This document shows, in pieces, positions 23,553 through 32,850 of a DNA stretch of 64,000 bases (position 1 is the first letter of the stretch; the number at the start of each line of letters is the position of its first letter). The stretch is from RUG191 sp045642225 (lineage in GTDB: Bacteria; Bacillota; Clostridia; Lachnospirales; Lachnospiraceae). Made by a program: the position numbers and the translations under genes. Under the pieces are notes generated by a model. The model did not search any database and had not been told where the DNA came from. It was given only the letters and a program-made list of their open reading frames with translations. The stretch covers positions 26,254 through 90,253 of the forward strand of contig JAZUIN010000065.1 of assembly GCA_045642225.1 (NCBI GenBank), in the 5' to 3' direction.

Positions 23553-25439
23553 ATGAATATTGTTTTTGATAAAGCAAAGTATTTTGCTAAGAAGTATGTT
23601 AGTGATCAAAAAGAATTTCATAAGAGACGTAAGGAAGTGGCAGTTTTGTTTAAACAAACAGGAGTGCCGCTTGTACTTTTTGTGCTAGGAATTTTCATAG
23701 TTAAAAATGTCGTAGTTAATCCGTTAATAAGTAAAATATGGAATCTTGCGCTTAGCGTTTCTCCGCAAAAATATATTACAACAGAGAATTTGTGGGATGT
23801 GTTAGAATCACCGCTTGTTGTTGTTTGTGCTGTGTTTGTTTTTTTATTTATGTCAATTTTTTCAGTGTGGCAAACTGCAGTGATTTTGACTTGCGGAGAA
23901 TATGTGTATCAACGAAAGCGCTTAACCTTTGTTGGAATGCTAGTCGAACCCTTCAAAAATGTGATGCATATTTTTCATCCTAAGAACTGGCTTATATTAG
24001 TGTTTTCATCAATTCTGTTGCCATGGCTAGATGTCTATAATTCGTCATCTACTGCATTTAAGGTTCCGCTCATAGAATATTTTGTAGAGTTTTGTTTGTC
24101 TAATAAGTGGATGACAGCTCTGCTTGTTGTTGCTTTTATATCTTTATACATTTTACTTATTTTGAGTTTCTTTGTATTTTGTAGGTTTATACTTTTTAGA
24201 GAGGACTTTTTTACGGCGATTAAGAATAGCTACCATATGGTGAAGAGTGAAAGGCGTAGAAATGTTGTTCAGGTTTCGGCATATAAGCTTATTTCGCGTA
24301 TTCAATACACAATTATACCACTTGTTATAATTTATCTAGTTGTTATTATTGGAAGGAGCTTGTTGCCTAACCATTTTCTGGTTGAAACTTTTCTAGGTGT
24401 TACAGATGCGTATATTTTTACACCGCTTTTAAATATTTTATCAACTACATTTATTTGTATAACTACATTACATCTGTTTTTGATTTTGTTTCATGATCAT
24501 TTGCGACAGACAGATGGTGAAATGCCACTTGTTAATAGTACTCATATAAGTGAAAGGGATACGCATTTTAAACCAAGACCTATTATTGTTGCTTCATATG
24601 CAATTCTTTATGTGTTAGTTGCTCTCTATATGTTGCTTATTAACGTTATTCTGCCGAAAAAACTTGACATTTTTCAAGAAGATTTGAAACAGGTAGGTGT
24701 TGTTGCTCATAAAGGGCTGCACGATAAAAGAACTGTAGAAAATTCGAAATATTCTATCCAAAAGGCGTTAGACTTAGGAGAATGCGATTACATAGAGGTA
24801 GATGTTAGAACGACTAAGGACGGCGTTGTGGTTTTGAGTCATAACGATACTACAGACAAATATACGAGAAATGATAAACCTATAAGAGAAATGACCTTTG
24901 AAGAATTTAAAAATATGAAGCTTACTCCAGTCGATGAATTGATATATTCAGATACTGGCTTTATATCTCTAGATGAAGCGTTGACAATGACTGATGGAAA
25001 AGTTCCGCTTCTTATAGAAATTAAGGAAAGTGGTAATAATATAGAACAATCTGTCGTAGATCTTATTAAAGCTCATAATGCTACGTCTTGCTTGGTTCAA
25101 TCTACAGACGTGGAGATTTTAGAAAAGGTTAAAGAAATAAGTCCGACTACTCCTTGCGGGATAGTTATGGTATTTTCAACAGGAGAGAATTTCGATAGGA
25201 GTTATATTGATTTTTATTCTGTTGAACATAGTTTTGTCGATAATGATGAGGTTGAGAAGATTCATGGATGGGGAAAGAAAGTCTTTGCCTGGACAATAAA
25301 TGATTCGGATGAAATGATGAGATATGCAGCTATGGGAGTAGACTATATCATAACTGATAAGCCAAGTAGTGCTGGAGATGTTGCTATAGAAATAAAGAAA
25401 ACAATTGAAAATGGTGCACAACAAATAAATAATCTATAA
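23553..25439 (+). CDS. Membrane-anchored glycerophosphodiester phosphodiesterase
   Basis: A 628-residue protein. Residues ~1-370 contain about seven to eight membrane segments of the GDPD membrane domain type. From ~385 a GDPD TIM barrel follows: VVAHKGLHDKRTVENS (catalytic His; note HKG in place of the usual HRG), IEVDVRTTKDGVVVLSHND and a closing YIITDKP. It would hydrolyse glycerophosphodiesters, including polyglycerophosphate head groups, on the outer face or at the membrane. It closes the operon 10 bp after truA. Confidence 0.85.
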   Translation: MNIVFDKAKYFAKKYVSDQKEFHKRRKEVAVLFKQTGVPLVLFVLGIFIVKNVVVNPLISKIWNLALSVSPQKYITTENLWDVLESPLVVVCAVFVFLFMSIFSVWQTAVILTCGEYVYQRKRLTFVGMLVEPFKNVMHIFHPKNWLILVFSSILLPWLDVYNSSSTAFKVPLIEYFVEFCLSNKWMTALLVVAFISLYILLILSFFVFCRFILFREDFFTAIKNSYHMVKSERRRNVVQVSAYKLISRIQYTIIPLVIIYLVVIIGRSLLPNHFLVETFLGVTDAYIFTPLLNILSTTFICITTLHLFLILFHDHLRQTDGEMPLVNSTHISERDTHFKPRPIIVASYAILYVLVALYMLLINVILPKKLDIFQEDLKQVGVVAHKGLHDKRTVENSKYSIQKALDLGECDYIEVDVRTTKDGVVVLSHNDTTDKYTRNDKPIREMTFEEFKNMKLTPVDELIYSDTGFISLDEALTMTDGKVPLLIEIKESGNNIEQSVVDLIKAHNATSCLVQSTDVEILEKVKEISPTTPCGIVMVFSTGENFDRSYIDFYSVEHSFVDNDEVEKIHGWGKKVFAWTINDSDEMMRYAAMGVDYIITDKPSSAGDVAIEIKKTIENGAQQINNL

Positions 25440-25440
25440 T

Positions 25441-25481
25441 AAAAATATCACTTTAACATTTTATGCTAAAGTGATATTTTT
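25441..25481. terminator. Bidirectional terminator between GDPD and SDR genes
   Basis: AAAAATATCACTTTA (25441-25455) pairs perfectly with TAAAGTGATATTTTT (25467-25481). The A-run and T-run on either side serve the two convergent genes. Confidence 0.85.
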
Positions 25482-26207
25482 TTAGAATCCGCCATCACAA
25501 CCTATGATTTGACCAGTCATATATGTTGGAGAATTTATTATAGATAATGCTAATTGTCCTACATCTGTAGGAGTACCCAAACGACCAATGGGGATTTCGT
25601 CTTTTAGATTAGATATTTCTTCATCTGAGAAGCATTTATTCATATCAGTATCAATAACGCCACAGCTTATAGCATTTACACTGATATTGCTAGGCGCAAC
25701 TTCTTTTGCTAATGCTTTAGTGTATGAATTAACAGCGCCCTTTGAAGCAGAATAAGCAACTTCGCAGGATGCACCGTTTTCACCCCATATTGAAGAAATA
25801 TTGATGATTTTACCAGATTTCTTGCGAATCATATCAGGTAAAAATGCTTTTGTACTATAGAATAATGACGATACATTAACATCAATAATTCGTTGCCATT
25901 CGTCAGGAGTCATATCTGTTATCAATCCCACATAAGAAATGCCAGCATTATTTATAACAATATCAATGGAATCGAAATTGTTTTTTATGTCACTTAATAC
26001 ATTAGACCAATCATTTACATTTCCAACATCCAATTGATAAGCCTTAGCAGTTATATGGTATTCGTCTGACAATTTAGAAGCGAAGTCTCGTAAATCTAAT
26101 ATGCTCTTTTCGCAGGCTAAAGCTAGGTTATAGCCATTTTTGGCAAGTTCTATTGCAACGCCTTTTCCAATTCCACGAGATGCCCCTGATATAAAAACAT
26201 TTTTCAT
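25482..26207 (-). CDS. SDR-family oxidoreductase, FabG-like
   Basis: A 241-residue short-chain dehydrogenase: GASRGIGKG (NAD(P) site, residues 8-16), NNAGIS, the Ser-Tyr-Lys set in NISSIWGENG and YSASKGAV, and a C-terminal GQIIGCDGGF. It resembles 3-oxoacyl-ACP reductase FabG but stands alone, with no fatty-acid genes nearby, so the substrate remains open. Confidence 0.8.
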   Translation of the reverse strand: MKNVFISGASRGIGKGVAIELAKNGYNLALACEKSILDLRDFASKLSDEYHITAKAYQLDVGNVNDWSNVLSDIKNNFDSIDIVINNAGISYVGLITDMTPDEWQRIIDVNVSSLFYSTKAFLPDMIRKKSGKIINISSIWGENGASCEVAYSASKGAVNSYTKALAKEVAPSNISVNAISCGVIDTDMNKCFSDEEISNLKDEIPIGRLGTPTDVGQLALSIINSPTYMTGQIIGCDGGF

Positions 26208-26255
26208 GATTAAATCTATCCTTTCTAAATATATATTATCATAAATTAAAAATAG

Positions 26256-26285
26256 TTGTTACTTTTTTTTTAAGTGTGTTACAAT
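26256..26285 (+). promoter_or_regulatory. Promoter of hpf
   Basis: TTGTTA (26256-26261) and TACAAT (26280-26285) with an 18-bp spacer, ~50 bp before the hpf start. Confidence 0.55.
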
Positions 26286-26334
26286 ATATATGTATCATCG
26301 ATACGGAAACTTATGTGAAATGGGGGACAAAAGT

Positions 26335-26862
26335 ATGAAGGTTATAATCACGGGAAGAAACATTGAGTTAACAGATGGTATCAAGGGTGCTGTAGAGGAG
26401 AAGCTAGAGAAACTTGATAAATATTTCAACAAAGAGACTGAAGCACACGTTACTTTGTCGGTTGAGAAGGAACGTCAAAAGGCTGAGGTTACTATTCCTA
26501 TGAAGGGACATGTAGTTAGAGCTGAGCAGGTTAGTAATGATATGTATGTTTCAATTGATCTTGTTGAAGAAGTTATCGAGAGACAGCTTAAGAAATATAG
26601 AAACAAGCTTGTTACTAAGCAGCAAACAGCAGCATATCTTAACGATGATTTTGTAAATGCTGATGATGCTGATGAAGATGATGTTAAAATTATCAAGACA
26701 AAGAGATTTGGCATTAAGCCAATGTATCCAGAGGATGCTTGTATTCAGATGGAATTATTAGGACACGATTTCTTTGTTTTCATGAATGCAGAGACTGATG
26801 AAGTTAATGTTGTTTACAAGAGAAAAGGCAATACATATGGTTTGATTGAGCCAGAATTCTAA
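26335..26862 (+). CDS. hpf: Long-form ribosome hibernation promoting factor
   Basis: A 175-residue long HPF. The N-terminal domain (MKVIITGRNIELTDGIKGAV … KEAHVTLSVEKERQKAEVTI-type strands) binds the decoding region, and the C-terminal dimerisation domain (VVKTKRFGIKPMYPEDACIQ-like, from ~115) joins two ribosomes into inactive 100S dimers. ATG 26335 has a GGGGGAC ribosome site; an upstream in-frame ATG at 26290 overlaps the promoter and is less likely. Own terminator. Confidence 0.9.
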   Translation: MKVIITGRNIELTDGIKGAVEEKLEKLDKYFNKETEAHVTLSVEKERQKAEVTIPMKGHVVRAEQVSNDMYVSIDLVEEVIERQLKKYRNKLVTKQQTAAYLNDDFVNADDADEDDVKIIKTKRFGIKPMYPEDACIQMELLGHDFFVFMNAETDEVNVVYKRKGNTYGLIEPEF

Positions 26863-26894
26863 AAATAGCTTAAATTTTATATAACAAGAATGCT

Positions 26895-26938
26895 AATCGC
26901 AAAATGCTACGTAATGTAGTGTTTTGCGATTTTTTAGT
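26895..26938 (+). terminator. Terminator after hpf
   Basis: A 16-bp stem of AATCGCAAAATGCTAC (26895-26910) with GTAGTGTTTTGCGATT (26916-26931), two wobbles, followed by TTTTTAG. Confidence 0.85.
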
Positions 26939-26996
26939 TGGATTTTTTTATATTATAGTTTCGTTTGATGATTTTATAAATGTGAAGGAGGAAACT

Positions 26997-27929
26997 ATGA
27001 CAGAAAAAACTAATGGAAATGTAATTAAGAAAATTAGAGAGGAAAGAGGTTATACGCAGTCGCAAGTGTCAGATGGGATATGTTCTATTAGCACATTGTC
27101 TCGAATTGAGAATGATAATCATAAGCCGGGCCGAGCAATGTGTGGTTTTATATTGGAGCGATTGGGAGAATCAGAGGATTTATTCGATGAATATTTTGGA
27201 GATTATGATTATGAAATATATTATTATTTTAACAAAATAAATGCTTGCATGGAGAGGTCAGATTTTGACGAGGGCGAGAAGCTTTTGAATGAGCTTAGAC
27301 ATTTTGTTGAAAAAAGAGGAAACCTGAATGAGAAAAGTAAAGAGATATATACGTTTATAGAAATACTTTTTGCAAGTCTATATTTTGTAAGAGAAAATTC
27401 TGGTAAACGCATAGAATTGCAGCAATTTGGAGTGTATATACATAGAGAGTTAGAAGGGAAGTATAAGCGATTATTTGAAGAAAATGATGAGATTTTGTTA
27501 GATAAGGTTGAGCTTAGAATAGTCAACGCTTTTGGTATAGGCTGTTTTCTAGAAAGAAATTATCAGTTGGCAATTGATACGTGGATGAAGTTAATTAACA
27601 TTTTATATGAGAAGGGAGATCATCCTAAAGAAATGGCTGTGCTGTATAATAATTTGACGATAGGTCTAATTGGAATGGAAATGTTAGAAGAGGCGGAAAT
27701 ATTTATGAGAAAAGCAATTAGCTTTGCAATGGATGGCGCTAATATTAGAATATATGTCAAGATTTTATATAATAGATGTGTTTTGCTCGCGAAAAAAGGT
27801 GATGAAACAAATGCATATAGGGATTTGGCATTATTACAAAATATTATAAGGACTAGTAAGCACAGCTTTTCGGATTATAAAATGACGAAAAAACTTCCAA
27901 GTGAGCCTTACTTGATACAATTTTTCTAG
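26997..27929 (+). CDS. XRE HTH-TPR transcriptional regulator (Rgg/PlcR-like architecture)
   Basis: A 310-residue protein starting at ATG 26997 behind GAAGGAGG; an earlier in-frame ATG (26904) lies inside the hpf terminator stem and is rejected. Residues ~8-65 are an XRE helix-turn-helix (IKKIREERGYTQSQVSDGIC, then STLSRIENDNHKPG). The remainder is helical TPR-like repeats, such as LYNNLTIGLIGMEMLEEAEI. This is the layout of RRNPP peptide-sensing regulators, but I found no small exported-peptide gene next to it. Targets unknown. Confidence 0.75.
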   Translation: MTEKTNGNVIKKIREERGYTQSQVSDGICSISTLSRIENDNHKPGRAMCGFILERLGESEDLFDEYFGDYDYEIYYYFNKINACMERSDFDEGEKLLNELRHFVEKRGNLNEKSKEIYTFIEILFASLYFVRENSGKRIELQQFGVYIHRELEGKYKRLFEENDEILLDKVELRIVNAFGIGCFLERNYQLAIDTWMKLINILYEKGDHPKEMAVLYNNLTIGLIGMEMLEEAEIFMRKAISFAMDGANIRIYVKILYNRCVLLAKKGDETNAYRDLALLQNIIRTSKHSFSDYKMTKKLPSEPYLIQFF

Positions 27930-27993
27930 ACACTTTCATAGAAATGTTATAAACTTATTTTTGAAGTTAGGCTTTAGAAAAGAGGGTTTGTAA

Positions 27994-29049
27994 ATGAACA
28001 TAGTAGTTTTGGCTGGTGGACTTAGCACTGAGAGAGACGTATCTTTTAAATCAGGGGAAAAAATCACAAAAGCGTTGAGAGAAAATGGTCACAAAGCGAT
28101 TTTACTTGATGTGTTTATGGGATATTTAGAGGAAGAAGTTGATTTAGAAGGAATCTTTGATAGAAGCAAGGAAATAAGCGTTAAGGTTGGAGAAATTCCT
28201 AACGTAGCGCCAGATTTGGATAAGATTAAAAAGAGTCGTAAGGATCAGTCTAATAATTTCTTTGGCCCTAATGTAATTGGAATGTGCCAGATGGCAGATA
28301 TTGTATTTATAGCCCTTCATGGTGAAAATGGTGAAAATGGTAAGGTGCAGGCAGCGTTTGATTTGTTAGGCATTAAATATACTGGTAATGATTATTTGAG
28401 CTGTGCAATTGCAATGGATAAAGGGATTACCAAAGAATATTTGAGAGGATATGATATTCCTTTCCCAGGAGGCTTCTCACTTAAGAAGCATGAGCGCTCT
28501 AGTGAGACAAAGCGTGCAGGGCTATCATTCCCATGTGTTGTTAAACCTGCTTGTGGTGGATCTTCAATAGGTGTTTCTATTGTGAACGACCAAGATGAGT
28601 ATGAGAAAGCTTTAGATGAAGCTTTTAGATGGGAAGAGGAAGTTGTTGTTGAAGATTACATCAAAGGAAGAGAATTTTCAGTTGGTGTTTTAGAAGGCGT
28701 GGCACTGCCTGTAATTGAAATTGCACCGAAGGTAGGATTTTATAATTATGAAAATAAATATTCTGCGGGCGCAGCAGAAGAAATTTGTCCAGCAGAATTG
28801 TCAGATGAGTTAACATCTAAGATGCAGCTTTACGCAGAAAGAGTCGCGACTGGATTAGGCCTTGAGACATATTCGCGAATGGATTTTATACTAGATGAGA
28901 ATGATAATATGTATTGCTTAGAGGCAAATACTTTGCCTGGAATGACACCAACTAGCTTGCTTCCACAAGAAGCTGCTTGCATTGGTTTAGATTACAATAG
29001 CTTGTGCGAAGAGATAATCGAGGTTTCGCTTAAGAGATTTCATAAATAA
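27994..29049 (+). CDS. ddl: D-alanine--D-alanine ligase
   Basis: A 351-residue ATP-grasp ligase making the D-Ala-D-Ala dipeptide of peptidoglycan. LAGGLSTERDVSFKSG at the N-terminus, ALHGENGENGKVQA, VVKPACGGSSIGVS and the C-terminal EANTLPGMTPTSL (Mg/substrate binding) identify it. It is followed 56 bp later by murF, whose product uses the dipeptide. Confidence 0.9.
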   Translation: MNIVVLAGGLSTERDVSFKSGEKITKALRENGHKAILLDVFMGYLEEEVDLEGIFDRSKEISVKVGEIPNVAPDLDKIKKSRKDQSNNFFGPNVIGMCQMADIVFIALHGENGENGKVQAAFDLLGIKYTGNDYLSCAIAMDKGITKEYLRGYDIPFPGGFSLKKHERSSETKRAGLSFPCVVKPACGGSSIGVSIVNDQDEYEKALDEAFRWEEEVVVEDYIKGREFSVGVLEGVALPVIEIAPKVGFYNYENKYSAGAAEEICPAELSDELTSKMQLYAERVATGLGLETYSRMDFILDENDNMYCLEANTLPGMTPTSLLPQEAACIGLDYNSLCEEIIEVSLKRFHK

Positions 29050-29105
29050 CGATAATGTTACTTGATGTGTTGTAAATGATTATGTATAAAGGTTAAAGGA
29101 CATTT

Positions 29106-30491
29106 ATGAAAAATATGACTATAAAGAACATTGCCCATGCTACAGATGGGCAATTGTTTTGTTCAAATGAAAATATTGAAGAATTAGAAGTGAAAGGCGT
29201 TGTATTAGATAATCGCCTTGTTGAAAAAGGATTTGTGTTTGTCGCTACTGTTGGTGAAAGAGTAGATGGACATAGCTTTGTTAATGATGCTTTTCAAAAG
29301 GGTGCGATTGCTGCTATTGTTGAGAAAGAGGATGATTATGATGGCCCATATATCAAGGTAAACTCTTCCTTTGATGCTTTAAGACAATTGGCGACATTTT
29401 ATAGACAACAGCTTTCTATTCCGATTGTAGGAATAATAGGATCAGTAGGGAAAACAAGCACTAAAGAAATGGTAGCGTCTGTTCTTTCTCAAAAGTATAA
29501 TGTTCTTAAGACAAAAGGAAACTTGAATAATGACATTGGATTGCCATTGACTTTACTATCAATAAAAGAAGAACATACAGCTGCGGTTGTTGAAATGGGT
29601 ATTTCGGATTTTGGCGAAATGGACGTCTTAGCACAAATTGCTATGCCAGATATTGTTGCATTTACTAATATTGGACAGTGTCATCTTGAGAATTTGAAGA
29701 CTAGAGATGGAATCCTTAAAGCAAAAACGGAAGTATTAAAATATTTGAAGGCTGGCGCAAAAGTAGTTGTAAATCTAGACGATGATAAGCTTTCGACTAT
29801 TTCTAGAAAAGATGTAGTAGATGGTGTAGATATTGTTTCTTACGGCTGCAACGAGGAGGCTGATTACAAAGTGGTCGATGTTGACAACTTGGGACTTGAG
29901 GGCATGAGCGCTAAGATTAAAGGCGCTGTAAATGTTGATATTAGAACTTCTTTGCCAGGAGAGCATAATATTGCAAACGCTGCATGTGCAGTTGCTGTTG
30001 GTCATTTATTAGGCGAAAATGAGAATGAATTGGCCCAAGGTGTGTCACTAGCTTCAACTATAGACGGTAGAAGTAATTTTATTAAGAAAAAAGGTGTCAC
30101 GATTATTGACGATTGCTATAATGCTAATCCTGTATCCATGAAGGCAAGCTTAAATGTTCTTGGACTTTCAGAAGGAAATAAAATAGCAATTCTTGGTGAT
30201 ATGGGAGAACTTGGAGTAGATGAAGTTGCATTGCATGAATCTGTTGCAGAGGTTGTAAACAAGAATGGAATTGATACATTGATAACAATAGGACCTTTAG
30301 CTGAAAATATAGGTAAAGCATTAGGTGAAAGTGATACATCGGTGCATTCGTATGTGGGAGAGACTGCAATTTCTGATATGCTTTCAGAGTTTCTTCCTAC
30401 AATAAAAAAAGGAGACACCATATTGATAAAGGCGTCTCACTTTATGAATTTTCCTAAAATTGTTAAAGCAATTTCGGAATATTTAGATTAA
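29106..30491 (+). CDS. murF: UDP-N-acetylmuramoyl-tripeptide--D-alanyl-D-alanine ligase MurF
   Basis: A 461-residue Mur ligase with P-loop GSVGKTSTKE (~117-126), EMGISDFGEMD, and the C-terminal DDCYNANPVSMKASL and ILGDMGELG. It adds D-Ala-D-Ala to the UDP-MurNAc-tripeptide in the cytoplasm. It completes a ddl-murF pair and ends 4 bp from the stop of the convergent plsC. Confidence 0.93.
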   Translation: MKNMTIKNIAHATDGQLFCSNENIEELEVKGVVLDNRLVEKGFVFVATVGERVDGHSFVNDAFQKGAIAAIVEKEDDYDGPYIKVNSSFDALRQLATFYRQQLSIPIVGIIGSVGKTSTKEMVASVLSQKYNVLKTKGNLNNDIGLPLTLLSIKEEHTAAVVEMGISDFGEMDVLAQIAMPDIVAFTNIGQCHLENLKTRDGILKAKTEVLKYLKAGAKVVVNLDDDKLSTISRKDVVDGVDIVSYGCNEEADYKVVDVDNLGLEGMSAKIKGAVNVDIRTSLPGEHNIANAACAVAVGHLLGENENELAQGVSLASTIDGRSNFIKKKGVTIIDDCYNANPVSMKASLNVLGLSEGNKIAILGDMGELGVDEVALHESVAEVVNKNGIDTLITIGPLAENIGKALGESDTSVHSYVGETAISDMLSEFLPTIKKGDTILIKASHFMNFPKIVKAISEYLD

Positions 30492-30494
30492 TAT

Positions 30495-31262
30495 CTATTT
30501 TGATTCAAGAGCTTCTTGCTTAGCGGCAAGGAGCTTTTTATTATCTTCTAGCATATTTTCTACTATGCCTTGGAAATGATCTCCGATATGCTTTTTCTCT
30601 TCTGCAGAGAGATCTGCAACTTCAACAGGCTCACCAATTGTGATAACGACGTCTGCTGCTTTTACGAAAGGCATGTGGTTTTCCATTATGTCGTCAGTAC
30701 CAGTGATTGCAATTGGGACTATAGGACAATTAGTTTTTGTTGCAATTTTGAAAGGTCCTGCCTTGAATGGTAGTAACTCGCCTGTCTTTGTTCGTGTTCC
30801 TTCGGGGAATACTACAATGGATATACCCTCTTTTACTTTGTCGATAGCAGTTAAGATAATCTTGAGTCCTTGCTTCATATCGCTTCTATCAAGGAATAAA
30901 CAGTGTAATTTTCTCATCCACATACGTAGACTAGGAACTTTTTCGATAGATTTTTTTGCAATAAAGCCTGTGCGTTCGTAAAAGAGTGTGTAGAGAATGA
31001 TTACATCAAATATACTTCTGTGATTTGCGATGTAAAGCATTGGCTTATCCTTGTCTTTTGTTAAATTCTCGCGCCCATAAACTTGAACCTTTGCACCAGA
31101 TAGCTTTGTTATACAACGAAAGCCCCATTGAACAGTGCGAAGCGCTGCAATATCACCAGCATGGTTGTTTATTTTTTTGATGATCCATTCTATGCCTGCA
31201 ACAGGTAATAGCAGAATGAGATATAATATCAAATATGTTGCACATAATATAAGTCTTATCAT
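30495..31262 (-). CDS. plsC: 1-acyl-sn-glycerol-3-phosphate acyltransferase
   Basis: A 255-residue PlsC-type acyltransferase with an N-terminal membrane helix, the catalytic NHRSIFD (H-x4-D), VFPEGTRTKTGE and VPIAITGTD blocks. It acylates lysophosphatidic acid to phosphatidic acid at the membrane. Convergent with murF; divergent from the cdaA operon. Confidence 0.88.
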   Translation of the reverse strand: MIRLILCATYLILYLILLLPVAGIEWIIKKINNHAGDIAALRTVQWGFRCITKLSGAKVQVYGRENLTKDKDKPMLYIANHRSIFDVIILYTLFYERTGFIAKKSIEKVPSLRMWMRKLHCLFLDRSDMKQGLKIILTAIDKVKEGISIVVFPEGTRTKTGELLPFKAGPFKIATKTNCPIVPIAITGTDDIMENHMPFVKAADVVITIGEPVEVADLSAEEKKHIGDHFQGIVENMLEDNKKLLAAKQEALESK

Positions 31263-31364
31263 TTTTTCAATCTCCTTATTTATAGATTGTGTTTACTTCT
31301 GAAATATCATTGTGAAATTATAGCATAAATATAGAAAAAATCAATATTTGCACCGGCTAATCTC

Positions 31365-31394
31365 TTGAGAATAGATATTACTTTATGATATAAT
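31365..31394 (+). promoter_or_regulatory. Promoter of the cdaA operon
   Basis: TTGAGA (31365-31370) and TATAAT (31389-31394) with an 18-bp spacer, ~33 bp before ATG 31427. Confidence 0.6.
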
Positions 31395-31426
31395 ACACTA
31401 GTTATATTGTGAATGTGGGGTACTAT

Positions 31427-31843
31427 ATGCTTAACACGAAGAGAGTTCGTCAAATGTCTAAGATAGCTTTGTTTGAAAAGAGCGAAGTTGACAATTATTC
31501 ATTTGTGGAAAAATATAACGAAAAAGATTATGTGACATTTTGGACAATGGCATATGTTTTAGGTGGCACGTTGTTATATTTTGGTATAGCAGGCATTGTT
31601 TTCTTATGTTGTTTGTCTCTTATAAATGTCAACATTTCCTTGCTTGCGGCAATAATTTTTATGATTTTATTGTTGTTGGGATATGTATTTCATATGTATT
31701 TTTATTTGATTAAAGCAAGAAGTAGATGTCGTCAGAGATATAGAGAAGGACAGGAGAAATTGAAATTCCTTAAACGGGAATATCAAGTTTTGGACAAGCT
31801 ATATCAAGAAGAAGAGGACAATAATAGTCCTGATTGGAAGTAG
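31427..31843 (+). CDS. Small two-helix membrane protein upstream of cdaA
   Basis: A ~138-residue protein with two hydrophobic segments (YVLGGTLLYFGIAGIVFLCC and ISLLAAIIFMILLLLGYVF) and a charged C-terminal coil (KLKFLKREYQVLDKLYQEEE). ATG 31427 has GGGG six bases upstream; a GTG at 31409 in the same frame lacks a site. No recognised family. It opens an operon running through cdaA-cdaR, one base before the next gene. Confidence 0.6.
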   Translation: MLNTKRVRQMSKIALFEKSEVDNYSFVEKYNEKDYVTFWTMAYVLGGTLLYFGIAGIVFLCCLSLINVNISLLAAIIFMILLLLGYVFHMYFYLIKARSRCRQRYREGQEKLKFLKREYQVLDKLYQEEEDNNSPDWK

Positions 31844-31844
31844 T

Positions 31845-32807
31845 ATGAATAATATTATTCAATTAAGAGGCACAATAAGGAATTTTATTTCGAGGAATAC
31901 CAAGTGGCTAGTAATGGTTTGGCGAGGCTTGGTTGTTCTGACATCATTATTTGTAATAAATTATGCCTTTGGATTTATAAGTATTCTCAAAAATCCAGCG
32001 ATTACAATAGGGATAGCAATAGCGTGTTCATTTATTCCGTCATCGGCGGGAACCATAGTTGTTGTTTTGTATGGATTGGTACAGCTATCAGCGTTGTCGT
32101 CGCAAGTTTCAATGGCTGCGTTAGTTCTTTTGATAGCATTTTATGGTGTGACATTTTTCTATAGAGCAAAATACAAATATAATGTTGTTTATATACCAAT
32201 TACCTATCAACTTCAAATACCATATGTTATGCCGATGCAAGCGGCATTGTTTGGTGGAGGCATGAATGAGATATCAACGGTAATGACAGGTGGAATATTT
32301 TCATTCTTTTTGAAAGCGATTAAGGATAATTCATCAGCCTTTTTGGATGAGACTGTTGAGGTTACCGTGACCGATATTATTCTTAAGAAAATGATTGCGA
32401 ATCAGTTGTTTTACATTTACATAATGGCTTTGGTGGTTATGTTTCTTGTAGTATATTTCGTGAAAAATGCTAAGATAAAGAATTCTTGGTACGTTGCTAT
32501 TACTTTTGGCGTGGTAGCTGAGTTTGTTATAATGTTAGCTGGAATATTAATATTTGGAAGTATTAGTGATTTGCCAATACTTATTATTGCGAACTTGTTG
32601 TGCTTAATAGTTGGAGTGGTTAGCGTATTATTATTTAGAGATTTGGACTATAAGCGTGTTGAATACGTTGAGTTCGAAGATGATGAATATGTATATTATG
32701 TTACGGCAATACCTAAGATAGAGGTCGCAAGAGAAGAGAAGACGGTACAAAGAATAACTGATTTCAAAACGACGGACACTGTTGAAGATAGTAGTACTGA
32801 TAATTAG
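31845..32807 (+). CDS. Polytopic membrane protein upstream of cdaA
   Basis: A 320-residue protein with about eight hydrophobic segments and an acidic cytoplasmic C-terminal tail (VEYVEFEDDEYVYYVTAIPK then EEKTVQRITDF). Family not recognised. It is 43 bp before cdaA, so a role in cell-envelope or osmotic control is possible but only from context. Confidence 0.6.
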   Translation: MNNIIQLRGTIRNFISRNTKWLVMVWRGLVVLTSLFVINYAFGFISILKNPAITIGIAIACSFIPSSAGTIVVVLYGLVQLSALSSQVSMAALVLLIAFYGVTFFYRAKYKYNVVYIPITYQLQIPYVMPMQAALFGGGMNEISTVMTGGIFSFFLKAIKDNSSAFLDETVEVTVTDIILKKMIANQLFYIYIMALVVMFLVVYFVKNAKIKNSWYVAITFGVVAEFVIMLAGILIFGSISDLPILIIANLLCLIVGVVSVLLFRDLDYKRVEYVEFEDDEYVYYVTAIPKIEVAREEKTVQRITDFKTTDTVEDSSTDN

Positions 32808-32850
32808 AGGTTTAGTAGTATTAAACATTTAAACGAAAGGAGGAAGCAAA

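Noticed and set aside
26208..26334. raiA-type structured ncRNA before hpf
   Set aside because: The gap is ~125 bp including the promoter and shows no convincing long-range stems.
26904..26996. N-terminal extension of the XRE-TPR regulator from ATG 26904
   Set aside because: This start lies inside the hpf terminator stem; ATG 26997 has a strong ribosome site and the family start.
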